Of a DNA stretch of 29,859 nucleotides, positions 1 through 14,868 are shown one piece after another. The position numbers and the translations under genes are program-made. The notes under the pieces were generated by a model. It was not told the origin of the DNA. It searched no databases and worked only from the letters and a program-made list of their open reading frames with translations. Every line of letters begins with the position of its first letter. The first letter of the stretch is position 1. Location: NCBI GenBank assembly GCA_030141605.1, contig JAQGDQ010000458.1, positions 64,001 to 93,859 of the forward strand, written 5' to 3'. Origin of the DNA: Tubiluchus corallicola. Taxonomy: Eukaryota > Priapulida > Priapulimorpha > Priapulimorphida > Tubiluchidae.

Positions 1-5216
<5,216 letters not shown>

Positions 5217-5257
5217 ACAGCTATTACTGATGAATGTAATGTAAACAGCTGAAGTTA

Positions 5258-5263
5258 AATAAA
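5258..5263 (+). terminator. RPS9 poly(A) signal AATAAA
   Basis: AATAAA lies 42 bases after the stop codon and is followed by a GT-rich stretch (gggggtgacattgtaacgtg). This gives the short 3' UTR usual for ribosomal protein genes. A second AATAAA at 5310-5315, just before the 70-bp repeat array, could be an alternative. Confidence 0.8.
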
Positions 5264-5319
5264 TGGGGGTGACATTGTAACGTGCATCTTTGGTGGTTTA
5301 AATTTCTCAAATAAAGCGT

Positions 5320-5734
5320 GATCATTGAAACACTAAAATCTCACAACCAAACAAAATTACGTACATTGAGGAAAATGCAAACATACGTTGATCATTGAAA
5401 CACTAAAATCTCACAACCAAACAAAATTACGTACATTGAGGAAAATGCAAACATACGTTGATCATTGAAACATTAAATCTCACAACCAAACAAAATTACG
5501 TACATTGAGGAAAATGCAAACATACGTTGATCATTGAAACACTAAAATCTCACAACCAAACAAAATTACGTGCATTGATGAAAATGCAAACATACGTTGA
5601 TCATTGAAACACTAAAATCTCACAACCAAACAAAATTACGTACATTGAGGAAAATGCAAACAAACGGTGATCATTGAAACATTAAATCTCAACCAAACAA
5701 AATTACGTACATTGATGAAAATGCAAACAAGATT
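5320..5734 (+). repeat. 70-bp minisatellite, about six copies
   Basis: Units begin gatcattgaaac at 5320, 5390, 5460, 5529, 5599 and 5669, with a degenerate seventh start near 5735. Each unit contains ctcacaaccaaacaaaatta and gaaaatgcaaaca. The first two units are nearly identical, and divergence grows to the right. The array starts immediately after the second AATAAA of RPS9. Confidence 0.95.
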
Positions 5735-6677
5735 GATAATTGAAACAATCAGGTTTATTTTCTGAAAGAATCTTTGAATACAAACTTCTTTGGCCAGTCG
5801 TTGCACTGTGGAAAATTCACAAAACCAGGTACCAAAAACCAGATTCAAAATACCTGCTCGAGTGGTAATAGACAGCCTCTTCGTCGAATATTCTTTCATT
5901 GCTTCAATGAATAACCCTAGTCATTTTAAATAAGATATTTCACAGTGTGAAACAGTTTAAAATAAACAGTACACTGAACCGCAGGTGTAATTCACCTAGG
6001 CACTTGTCTTAAATTACAGTTACTATTGCAATGAAAAAGTATTGCGTTTATTAACACTTGATTGTGTTTGCTCAGTTACAGTAGCACTTCAATTCCTACC
6101 TCATTAAAAAATTTAGAAATGAATGAAACTTTGCAGTTTATCTCCACTAATTCACAAGAATCTGCATTAATGCAAGCAGTCATCAGCAGCTACCATACTT
6201 CATCAGAGTTCCGGGCTTAAATGGACCCTCAACATGTACAATTAAGCGCCGGAACCCGGGAAAGCACGATAACTGCTAACGATGGGTTGCATTAAGTTTG
6301 TTAGCGCAAAAGCTCTTGTCGATCGCACTTTTTGCCTGTGAGAATTTTCAGTCTACCTTCTCCTGAAAAAAAACTTGGCACACCTGTAAAATTTCGTAGC
6401 TACAGTTAAACAAGGAACATATCTAGTTAAAAGGCTCACTGGCTGTATTAAATACCCATATTAGTATAAGTATACTCTGCAGAAGCCATATTAGAGCACA
6501 GATGAACCACCATACTAACACTTGTAGACCTATCGACATAATAGCGTGCGTTCTGTTCTGCATAGTGAATATGTAATAGAAGGTTTCACAGTTAATAATA
6601 TCAATGAACTGGCATTCGCTACTTACAGCATAATGTATATACATGTACCAATCTAAATAGCACTACTTACCCGATTA
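5735..6677. other. Intergenic stretch with one hairpin
   Basis: No gene is visible. The only structure seen is an inverted repeat at 6208-6255: gttccgggcttaa paired with ttaagcgccggaac around a loop of 21 bases. The rest is AT-rich with short meaningless frames. Confidence 0.7.
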
Positions 6678-7132
6678 CCGTATTTTCCCGTGTATAAGAG
6701 ACCCTTGTGTATAAGAGACCCCTTCAATTTTTAGGCAAAAATTCTGGAAAAAAGTTTTTTCAGACGGACATTTTTAGAGGGTAAAGTACAACTTTTTTCA
6801 ACTCAGTGCGGTACTGAAAACAAAATAAAACCAGTTAATGTGTTGTAGAAAAAGAGTACTGGTATATATTAAAGTGCGTACCTGCAAACCTGTAACAGGA
6901 AAAGAGAAAACGAGGAGATAATGCCTGTGTCACGATGCTTGTATTGCTTACAACCGCTTCATAGTCGAACGCGACACGCAAAACAGTTGTAGAGCACTTA
7001 TTTCTTTAAAATCATTAGTGTCACAATTTATGCATCTTATTGAAAAGACTTACTCCCATGTATAAGAGACCCCCTATTTTTAAAGTGAAAATTCTGAGCA
7101 AAAAAGGGTCTCTTATACACGGGAAAATACGG
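6678..7132. mobile_element. TA-flanked MITE with 27-bp inverted ends (Tc1/mariner/pogo type)
   Basis: The left end starts CCGTATTTTCCCGTGTATAA and the right end is its exact reverse complement. The perfect match runs 27 bp and TA flanks both sides (6676-6677, 7133-7134). Sub-terminal copies of tgtataagagaccc recur at the left (two in tandem) and near 7060. The 455-bp interior encodes no transposase, so it is non-autonomous. Confidence 0.85.
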
Positions 7133-7134
7133 TA

Positions 7135-7547
7135 TATATTACATGTAATGCAGACATTACGTGTGAATAAAGATGATATATAGAATATGAGTAATGTAGA
7201 TTGTTTGCACGTGTCGTCACAAATCTACTAATAATTCTTTGTGCAGCTGAAATTCTAGTTTGGCGAAGATTTCTATTAAAAGTTCCTTTCCCTACAGGAA
7301 CCGAGTTTTTGGGTTATTCACTGCTAAGCAATTCTGTAGAGTCATTTTGCCGTGCTACCGGTCTGGTTTTCATTCATGCAATGCAAAAGTCTGCCATTCA
7401 CTCGTGAGGCAAGATGTCTGAATTTATTTCACAGCAACATATAAACACACATACAAATTGTTATTACATTATAAAATAAACGAGTCACTGTGAGGAGGAT
7501 GAACATTGAACGACGTAACACTAAATTCTTTTCTTGGAAAATATCAA
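7135..7547. other. Intergenic stretch, nothing recognised
   Basis: This is AT-rich sequence with short open frames that resemble no known protein. It ends at the 7-bp direct repeat bordering the next element. Confidence 0.6.
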
Positions 7548-8104
7548 CAAGGGGCGTGGCTAGGTTCTAAAGTTACGGGGAGCAAGAACATGAAAAGGGC
7601 GCCGTGTCACATACCAGAACAATTTTTAACGCATTGATTATACATTGTAATATTGAACTTAAAACCCAAATGCGGGGAAGACATGATTTTCAAGGAAGTA
7701 CATCATTGTTATTTTGTATTTAAAATTAAAACACAATAAAAAGTTTTACTGTAAGTTCATAAATCTGAAAACAGTAAAAAGTCGTGTTATTTAATTATTT
7801 TAATTTGAAATTTAAAATGAAATTAAAATGAAGTACTATGAAAAATTCATCACAAAGGAACCTCTTTTGTTAAGGTTTTATTTTAGCAAAGTAATTAAGT
7901 AATCAAAACTTCATTATAATCCACCTATATATAACACCAGAAGCAGGCGGGTCACATATATTAATGACTCCAGAAAATTCTCCCAAGGTTATGCGGTTAA
8001 AAAATAAAAAAAAATCGGACTTTCATCGCACAAGTGACAAAAATCGTTGGAAAGTAACCAATTGTGAAAAATGTGCACGGGGGACCGTATTAGCCACGCG
8101 ACTG
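7548..8104. mobile_element. Non-autonomous element with 7-bp target duplication
   Basis: The ends are related inverted repeats: caaggggcgtggctagg on the left, and cagtcgcgtggctaata on the right when reversed. They are flanked by the direct repeat ATATCAA at 7541-7547 and 8105-8111. The GCGTGGCTA end resembles the termini of the element at 3950-4474. The 557-bp body is AT-rich and non-coding. The hAT superfamily is most likely, with an 8-bp duplication carrying one mismatch. Confidence 0.65.
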
Positions 8105-8377
8105 ATATCAATATAGGGACTTGCCAATAAGTGATTTATTAATCGAAAGCATTGTTAAGAAAATTGCGCCTCAACTGAAAAGCTGTTGCAAATAGCACTT
8201 TTTCACGTAAAACCTGTCTGCACCGCAATGACAGCTAAACAAGGTTGTTCACTGTGATCTGGAAAATCAAGTTAATATCGTGTGAATGTGGGACACAGGT
8301 GCTTGAATAAAAACAATATCTACGGTCCCAGTATGCGCGTAAATGGATCAAAAGAACTGCATTGATGATTAAGCGTT

Positions 8378-8404
8378 ATCAATCAATCAATCAATTTATT
8401 TCCC
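8378..8404 (-). mobile_element. Probable 3' tail of a minus-strand retroelement
   Basis: On the minus strand this reads gggaaataaattgattgattgattga, a short simple-repeat tail of the kind that ends many non-LTR retrotransposons. The body would lie at higher coordinates, toward the 92-bp repeat array. No reverse transcriptase remnant is visible. Confidence 0.3.
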
Positions 8405-8553
8405 TCCAGCAATACATATACAATACATCAACGTACAATATTATTGAAACAAAAAGAAACAGTATAGGTAAAAAACGTTGATGAAGTCAAATTAACCAAA
8501 TAAAAGAGTTGCTGTATGACACCTTGAAAGCTTGGCTTGTTAGGGTGGCAGAA

Positions 8554-9105
8554 ATGAGTGAATGAAAGAATGGTTATGGTTAGTAGACATGATGAAATGG
8601 AAAAAAATGGTAAGATTAGGGATAGGAAGAAGGAAGGGAGGGGAGAATGAGTGAATGACAGAATGGTTAGGGTTAGTAGACACGATGGAATGGAAAAATA
8701 TGGTAAGATTAGGGATAGGAAGGAAGGGAGGGGAGGATGAGTGAACGAAAGAATGGTTAGGGTTAGTAGACATGATGGAATGGAAAAAAATGGTAAGATT
8801 AGGGATAGGAAGAAGGAAGGGAGGGAAGGATGAGTGAATGAAAGAATGGTTAGGGTTAGTAGACATGATGAAATGGAAAAAATAGTAAGATTAGGGATAG
8901 GAAGAAGGAAGGGAGGGAAGGATGAGTGAATGAACGAATGGTTAGGGTCAGAAGAAATAATGGAATGAAAAAACTAGTAAGATTAGGGATAGGAAGAAGG
9001 AAGGGAGGGAAGGATGAGTGAATGAACGAATGGTTAGGGTCAGAAGAAATGATAGAATGGAAAAAATAGTAAGATTAGGGATGGGAAGAAGGAAAAGAGG
9101 AGAAG
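8554..9105. repeat. Minisatellite, six units of 90-93 bp
   Basis: Units start at atgagtga: 8554, 8647, 8737, 8830, 8922 and 9014. Each unit holds gaatggttagggt, a segment ending gaatggaaaaaa, and gattagggataggaagaagg. The plus strand is strongly purine-rich. Two units of 93 bp leave the minus strand open for over 300 bp, but the repeat explains that frame. Confidence 0.95.
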
Positions 9106-9850
9106 AAACGACGAAACGAAGAGCCTGTTAAGCATTGACCAGTTGTGAATTAAGCAACATATTGAATTTCACTGCCTGTTCGCTATACTGCTGCTACCAG
9201 AAACGATTGTCTCTTCAGACATTCGTTAAAAGTAACCAACCTGATCTGTAATGTTCTTGTGCATTTTAACTTTAAACCGATCGGTTTCATTGTCGGGCAA
9301 ATTGGGCACAAAGATTTGAGAGTTCACATTTACATATGTTTTATATCGTTCCATATATGAGCTTCATTCATCACATCATTCCATTTTAAGCACTAATGTT
9401 TTTTATCACGATTCACTTAAAATTTTCAGATTATCTCCATTACTTTTTTTTCTACCACTGTGTGGGACAATCTAACAAGCCCTGCTTTTTGATTACCCGC
9501 AACACATTTACCTTCGTGTATAAGTGAACAGTGTTTGAGACTTTTCCTGTGCAGTATTTCTGATTTGTATTATATCCATTGTAGGCCCTTTCACTAGATA
9601 TTGTATATGTAACCATTGTAAGTGTGTAAGGTGAAATAAATGACTTATGACTTCACTGACCTGCTTTCTGTACGGCAGCAAAGCAATATGGCGACAAGAA
9701 CGACAGCATTACGGGCATCCACATCAGTTCGAGACGCAGCCGCCAGCGACAACGGCACAACTTTCTCTCCTGTAAAACTACTCCACCATTCGCAATTCAA
9801 CAGTGCGCGCACACTGCAAAGTACATTCATCATACACAAAAGTACGATAT
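9106..9850. other. Intergenic stretch with a possible plus-strand retroelement tail
   Basis: No gene is seen. At 9627-9653 the plus strand reads gtaaggtgaaataaatgact then tatgacttc, which looks like the 3' tail of a non-LTR element lying to the left. The sequence at 9654-9850 is less AT-rich but does not encode a recognised protein. Confidence 0.45.
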
Positions 9851-9917
9851 CGCCAAACCCCCCAGAGGGTTGGGGACGTCCGTCCAACAGTGCCGAGCTA
9901 TGTCGACACTGTGAAAT
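9851..9917 (+). repeat. Three-hairpin module, copy 1
   Basis: Three consecutive stems can form. Stem 1 is ccaa-ccc with gggttgg (9853-9873, one bulged A). Stem 2 is GGAC with GTCC (9874-9885). Stem 3 is ACAGTG with CACTGT (9887-9912), extended by cga/tcg across one mismatch. GAAAT follows. Shared framework with copies 2 and 3: CCAAAC at the start, CCAACA between stems 2 and 3, TGTGAAAT at the end. Confidence 0.65.
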
Positions 9918-9940
9918 CTAATCACAAATTAACACTTTCA

Positions 9941-9995
9941 CCAAACCAGCTACAGTTTGGGGGCACTGAGCCCAACAGCCAGACGCTGTGAAATA
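9941..9995 (+). repeat. Three-hairpin module, copy 2
   Basis: Stem 1 is CCAAAC with GTTTGG (9941-9960). Stem 2 is GGGC with GCCC around actga (9961-9973). Stem 3 is ACAGC with GCTGT around cagac (9975-9989). GAAAT follows. Compared with copies 1 and 3, stems 2 and 3 differ in sequence but keep pairing. Upstream tttcac can pair with the closing gtgaaa. Confidence 0.65.
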
Positions 9996-10167
9996 GAAAC
10001 TGAAACGAAAATCTCAAGAGTTAACTCTTTCACTGCCTTTAGCCAAACGACGCTAAAAAAGGGGACACCGGCTTCCCGAAATGAGAGACTTGGAACTTAG
10101 AATGACTCGCACAAAATTCGCTGCGCAACTTTTCGTAGCATTGTCTATCACACAAGAGTCTGTTCGG

Positions 10168-10563
10168 TAGGGGCGAGCATTCTCTACCAGAAAGCAAATT
10201 CGAATCGAACCGAATTTGTGACTTTCGAATTCGAATCGAACCGAACTTCAGTGTTTCGAATTCGAATTGAGATTGAACGATTTTCGAACAAGTTTTCGAA
10301 CCACCAGTAAAAATTAGCTTTACAAAGATCATGCATATCACTAGATTTTGTTCTGCAATAAAACGACTAGTAATTTGTTTAAAATTGTGCACAGAAATCA
10401 CAGCTAAATTATGCTAATTACATGATGTTTCAATCGTTTTAATGATCAGGAACATATGTGCTTGAAGTGCTGAATTATTCGAATCTATAGTTTTGGATTC
10501 GAATCGAGTTCGAACTAAAAAAACTCGTTCGAATCGAATTCGAGAGTTCGATGCTCACCCCTA
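10168..10563. mobile_element. hAT-type MITE with perfect 8-bp target duplication
   Basis: The element begins TAGGGGCGAGCATTCTC and ends with gatgctcacccctA, its imperfect reverse complement. CTGTTCGG flanks both sides (10160-10167 and 10564-10571). Many ttcgaatcgaa and gaattcgaatcg repeats fill the sub-terminal regions. It is 396 bp with no transposase. Termini, length of duplication and sub-terminal repeats are all typical of hAT non-autonomous elements. Confidence 0.85.
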
Positions 10564-10571
10564 CTGTTCGG

Positions 10572-11152
10572 TAAACGATTTTGCTTTATGAGCAGGAAGA
10601 AACAAGGTATCTCAGAAGTCCATCACTCTGTTTTACATTACATATGTAACAAAGACAAACTTCAGCTTGTTAACAACTCAATATTTAAAATGGCTAAAGA
10701 ATCCATTGGCTGAACAATAGCTGTAAACCTGGACACCTTTGTTTTCTGCTTCTTCCTAAGGTCTAACCTTATTTTGCCCATACATCACATCAGTTTAACA
10801 CTTTAGTCTTAAACGAGGTGGGGGATGCAGCTTCTTAACAAAATCAGCGGCTTCGGGCAATTTCCGTACTGTCAGATCTACTTTTAAATGTAATTTCAAA
10901 ACTATCTATTATTGAGAGAATAAACTCCCGATTGTGTTAATATTTGAAGCAGAAAGGATTGGTGAACCAGCTGGACTTACTTTTTTTTTATTTTTTGCAT
11001 CTTCTTTCAGCCATCAGTGGTTTAACAATAATACTATGATACCATAGGTTTATTTCGCTTTAGTTATTAATTTGGATACCAAAGCTAAAATTTTGCATTC
11101 ATTCGTAATTTAACATACATGTGATACAGTTAAACAATTTAGATCCGGGCCC
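10572..11152. other. Intergenic stretch, nothing recognised
   Basis: This is AT-rich sequence between the hAT MITE and the 63-bp satellite. No gene, terminal repeat or tandem array was seen. Confidence 0.6.
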
Positions 11153-11713
11153 GGAATATCCTATGGGCTAGTATAGGCTATAGCTTAAGGCCTCTCAAGC
11201 TTTGGTGACAGGACTGGATTATCCTATAGGCTAGTATAGGCTACAGGTTAGGGCCTCTCAAGCTTTGGTGACACGACTGGAATATCCTATAGGCTAGTAT
11301 AGGCTACAGCTTAGGGCCTCTCGAGCTTTGGTGACAGGACTGGAATATCCTATAGGCTAGTATAGGCTATAGCTTAAGGCCTCTCAAGCTTTGGTGACAG
11401 GACTGGATTATCCTATAGGCTAGTATAGGCTACAGGTTAGGGCCTCTCAAGCTTTGGTGACACGACTGGATTATCCTATAGGCTAGTATAGGCTACAGCT
11501 TAAGGCCTCTCAAGCTTTGGTGACAGGACTGGATTATCCTATAGGCTAGTATAGGCTACAGGTTAGGGCCTCTCGAGCTTTGGTGACAGGACTGGATTAT
11601 CCTATAGGCTAGTATAGGCTACAGCTTAGGGCCTCTCAAGCTTTGGTGACAGGACTGGATTATCCTATAGGCTAGTATAGGCTACAGGTTAGGGCCTATG
11701 GAGCTTGGGGACC
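11153..11713. repeat. 63-bp satellite, nine copies
   Basis: Units begin gga(a/t)tatcctataggc at 11153, 11216, 11279, 11342, 11405, 11468, 11531, 11594 and 11657, all exactly 63 bp apart. Each holds ctagtataggcta, a variable gcttaagg or ggttaggg, and agctttggtgaca. Variants are not random: units 4-5 repeat the combination seen in units 1-2, which suggests duplication of multi-unit blocks. The last unit is diverged and ends in agcttggggacccc. Confidence 0.95.
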
Positions 11714-12162
11714 CCATTTGGTAAAAAAAAAACTACGTTTTTTTCACTACGGTTGTTCAAATATGTGCAAAATTTGGTTTGCAATAAATAGTAAAATATC
11801 CGTATTTCTTAATGAACGTTTAAACAGTTTATTTAAAGAACTTACAATATGTTCACTTCAAGCTACGAAAATATCGCTGAAACATACCACAAGTGAGAAA
11901 ATATGCAATGGGAGTGTGGGCAAGTTAGAGGGTTGCTCGGGGGCCCCATAATTTCGTTAGCCTAGTGGAACCCCCAAAAGGTTCACAATCCGGCCTTGTT
12001 TGACCCTTTGCTACAGCAGAAAAAGTATCCGCCCCCTCAGTTTTCATAATTGTTTCTCCAAACTGAAAACGTGAAGAAACTTTTGAGACACCTTGTAGCA
12101 GTAGTTTCTCGCACTGTTGGTGAACCGATAATGCAGGCAGTGTAAAAGCTAAATCTATCATT
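11714..12162. other. Intergenic stretch with a possible diverged hairpin module
   Basis: No gene is seen. At 11931-11998 there is gggtt, a stem ggggg/ccccc, then aagg/cctt and gtttgacc. This loosely follows the three-hairpin layout but is too diverged to call. Confidence 0.4.
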
Positions 12163-12248
12163 AATTTTTCGCCAAACCGGCAAAGGTTTGGGGGTCACGG
12201 GGTGACCCAACAACGTCGAGACGTTGTGAAATGTTTGTGCGAAAAATT
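12163..12248 (+). repeat. Three-hairpin module, copy 3, enclosed by a 10-bp stem
   Basis: An outer perfect stem AATTTTTCGC / GCGAAAAATT (12163-12172, 12239-12248) encloses three hairpins. These are CCAAACC/GGTTTGG (12172-12191), GGGTCAC-ggg-GTGACCC with loop ggg at 12199-12201 (12192-12208), and ACAACGTC/GACGTTGT (12210-12227). GAAAT follows the third stem. The result is a cloverleaf-like four-way shape. It does not have tRNA spacing or a T-arm. Only this copy shows the long outer stem. Confidence 0.7.
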
Positions 12249-13690
12249 TACGTTACGTAAAACTTTACGGCTAACCTGGCGGCAAAGTAGTTCTTGTTTA
12301 GAAGAACAGGTATTTTCTGACATCTTATTAACCTGAAAATGACACAATTGTCAGAATTCTTGACATAGACCGTGTAACGATGATACTAATTTATTACTAC
12401 ATATAAGCACATGTAAAGAAAAACCAGACTGTATCTTAAACTGTAGGTGAAAACAATCTACCGTCTTCAATTATTGAAAGGGAACATAGTATCTTTTCAA
12501 GAATGGCTTACGTGAAAGAATTATTACCACACAAACACAATTTCACGTTCGCGCTACTAGTTCTTTGTTGTTACATGCATTTCACCATTCGTTAGTTAGA
12601 CGGGCACTAGTGCCTGCATTTCAGAAACGCATTATACAAAAACAGATGCTGTACCTGTCAGTAACAGATGTGTTAGTTTGTGACGAGCTACGCACGTTCG
12701 ACAGCTCATGCGTGAGCACAGCGGTAAATTTGAAATTTGATTTTTATCTTAAAACATGCCTAGTCTTAGCACAGCACACTGAATATCTTACAGTAGCACT
12801 GTACTTCAATTTTCGCTTTCGCGAACATGTGCAACACGCTCGTGAAATACTTTGCTGTTGAAAATTATGTTAGTTTGTGATGTCATCAGTAGTTGGGCTC
12901 GCCTGCCAGTAATTAAGTTTTTCATCTATTATTTAATTATCAGAAACACTTTTGCAGTACTAATTGTGTAAAAATGTACTTTTACTGTACTTCAAAATGG
13001 AGTAGGACATGGAAAATCACCCTGTTTTCCTTTGATGCAATGATGTAACCTATCCTGCTTACAATTTTTTATAAAAATGAAAATCATTGAAGCTTCTCTC
13101 AGTTTGTTGCATCTGTTCACGTTACTGATTTCACACAAAACAATTTGAGGCAAAAATTCACTTAAATCGCTGATTTATTCTACGTGTCAAGTTTGCCGGT
13201 GACAATGACTTGAATGCATTTGTTCAAGATTTGACATTTTGCGGTCGAAAACGATAAAATAGTACCTTTGATACCAGCAGAAAAGGAACCACATTACGGC
13301 ATGTACAGATAAAAACAATAATTATTATATTTCCGACATTTTAATAAGCCAAGGATGTCTGTTAGACAAGACCATATTAGGTCAGAGCACATAAACCAAC
13401 CATGTCTGTTATGTAAACTATGTACAGTAAGATAAAAATGCAGTCACAAGAACGCGGGGTAAAAGTCACAATAAATAGTAAAATTACATACTGTTTAGTA
13501 CCAAATTTAACAGAATGGTAGTTGTATTATTCCTGCACTCAACTGCAACATTTAAAAAGCTACACAAAAACTGCTATTGTAATTGTCAACATTTTAATGC
13601 AACTGTTGTCATGACTAATTTTCAGTACAAGTTGAGTCTAAAGAATGTACTTACGGAAAGCACTGAGAGGAGCACTTGACGTGGACTAAA
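12249..13690. other. Intergenic stretch containing one dispersed repeat
   Basis: No gene is seen. The only structure is the dispersed repeat at about 12731-12895, described separately. The rest is AT-rich. Confidence 0.55.
12731..12895 (+). repeat. Dispersed repeat, plus-strand copy
   Basis: This segment matches the reverse complement of about 19965-20130. Shared stretches include cactgtacttcaattttcgc, ctttcgc, and gctgttgaaaattatgtt. Upstream similarity continues through a diverged aaatttgattt region. The two copies are in opposite orientation, 7 kb apart, and divergence is visible throughout. Confidence 0.6.
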
Positions 13691-14265
13691 GGCACGTTCA
13701 GACTAGCGAGTTTTCTTACCAAGTAACTCGTAAGAGCATTCAGACTGGACAGCAAAACTTGTTACGAACGCGGACGGACACTCACTTGTCTATTTGCTGT
13801 GAGCAGTGTTGAGAGTAAGTCACCGAGGTGTTCACACTAGACAGTAAATCAAATCGCCAAAGCATTCACACTAGACAGTAAATCAACTCGCCGAAACGTT
13901 CGCACTAGACAGTAAATCAATTCACCGAGGCGTTTATACTAGACAGTAAATCAACTCGCCAAGGCGTTCACACTAGACAGTAAATCAACTCACCGAAGTG
14001 TTCACACTAGACAGTAAATCAACTCGCCGAGGTGTTCACACTAGACAGTAAATCAACTCGCCAAGGCGTTCACACTAGACAGTAAATCAACTCACCGAAG
14101 TGTTCACACTAGACAGTAAATCAACTCGCCGAGGCGTTCACACTAGACAGTAACTCAACTCGCAACTGTCGAAGAGATTGCAATTTCTTGCGAACAATAA
14201 TGCGCAAAGCAGTTCACACTTGCAAGCTTGCTGTCAAAGAGAAAACTGGCTAGTCTCAACGCACT
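13691..14265. mobile_element. Foldback element carrying a 34-bp satellite
   Basis: The left end is ggcacgttcagactagcgag followed by ttttct. The reversed right end is agtgcgttgagactagccag followed by ttttct. These are imperfect inverted repeats of about 27 bp. The interior is mostly tandem 34-bp units that themselves resemble the terminal sequence (gttcacactagacag). A 54-bp relative with the same ends occurs at 27954-28007. No transposase is present, and the superfamily is uncertain. Confidence 0.65.
13820..14165. repeat. 34-bp tandem array, ten copies
   Basis: The motif ctagacagtaaatcaa recurs at 13837, 13871, 13905 and so on every 34 bp to 14143, with a connecting ctcgccgaggcgttcaca. The spacing is exact, and the changes are mostly point substitutions in the cgccgaggcg part. 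Confidence 0.95.
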
Positions 14266-14868
14266 GTTAGTTTAACAGACACAATTATGTTGTTACAAAC
14301 CTTTGTGGTTTATAAACAAATACAGCTGTATTGAGCCTAGTGCGATTAACCGAATCAAGTGCAATTGCTATGTTCTATGTTCTCAGCGTTTTGCAAAAGT
14401 CATACCTTTCCGAAGTCTGCTGGCAGAATCTTGGTAACATTTACACGACTTTTCATTTAAGGAATCAAAAAATCAATAACTTCGCATGACATAATGTGCA
14501 ACCGTTAACGTTTGTACAACACTCACCTTTGCATTTTTGCTAAATGAATTTTACGAAAGCAGGTAACACAGTTATTTCATATAAACATAAACATTACCAA
14601 TAGTTTCATACCTTTGATTCACCTGGATAGGTCTTTACGGAAATAAAGCAACTAATAGCTAGTACGAATATAATTCTTATTGACAAGAATAGGTTCAGCT
14701 TAATATAAATCACACGTTTTGTGAGGTTTTGCAATTTTTTTAGTTTTCATCTGAAAATGACCCACAGATGCGGGTGGAAATGTCTTTTTTCTTTCTCTTG
14801 ACTGCCAAAGCTTTTTAACTATTATCTAATGTATGTACCTTTTGTACCATAAGCACCGATGTACAGTA
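14266..14868. other. Intergenic stretch, nothing recognised
   Basis: AT-rich sequence with no gene or clear repeat structure seen. Confidence 0.6.

Noticed and set aside
8755-8768. ggttagggttag resembling telomere repeat
   Set aside because: Occurs once per minisatellite unit and is not extended; coincidence of the unit sequence.
8540-8866. 108-residue minus-strand frame with a 31-residue repeat (STNPNHSFIHSS)
   Set aside because: It comes from minisatellite units whose length is a multiple of three; the frame breaks as soon as the unit length changes.
10022-10075. TTAA followed by ctctttcactgcctttagcc as a second piggyBac element
   Set aside because: Resembles one terminus, but no matching inverted end with TTAA was found within reach.
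12163-12248. tRNA gene
   Set aside because: Four-armed shape but wrong arm lengths, no A or B box and no anticodon arm with a 7-base loop.
13820-14165. Regular 34-bp repeats resembling a CRISPR array
   Set aside because: The units are contiguous with no unique spacers, and the locus is in an animal genome.
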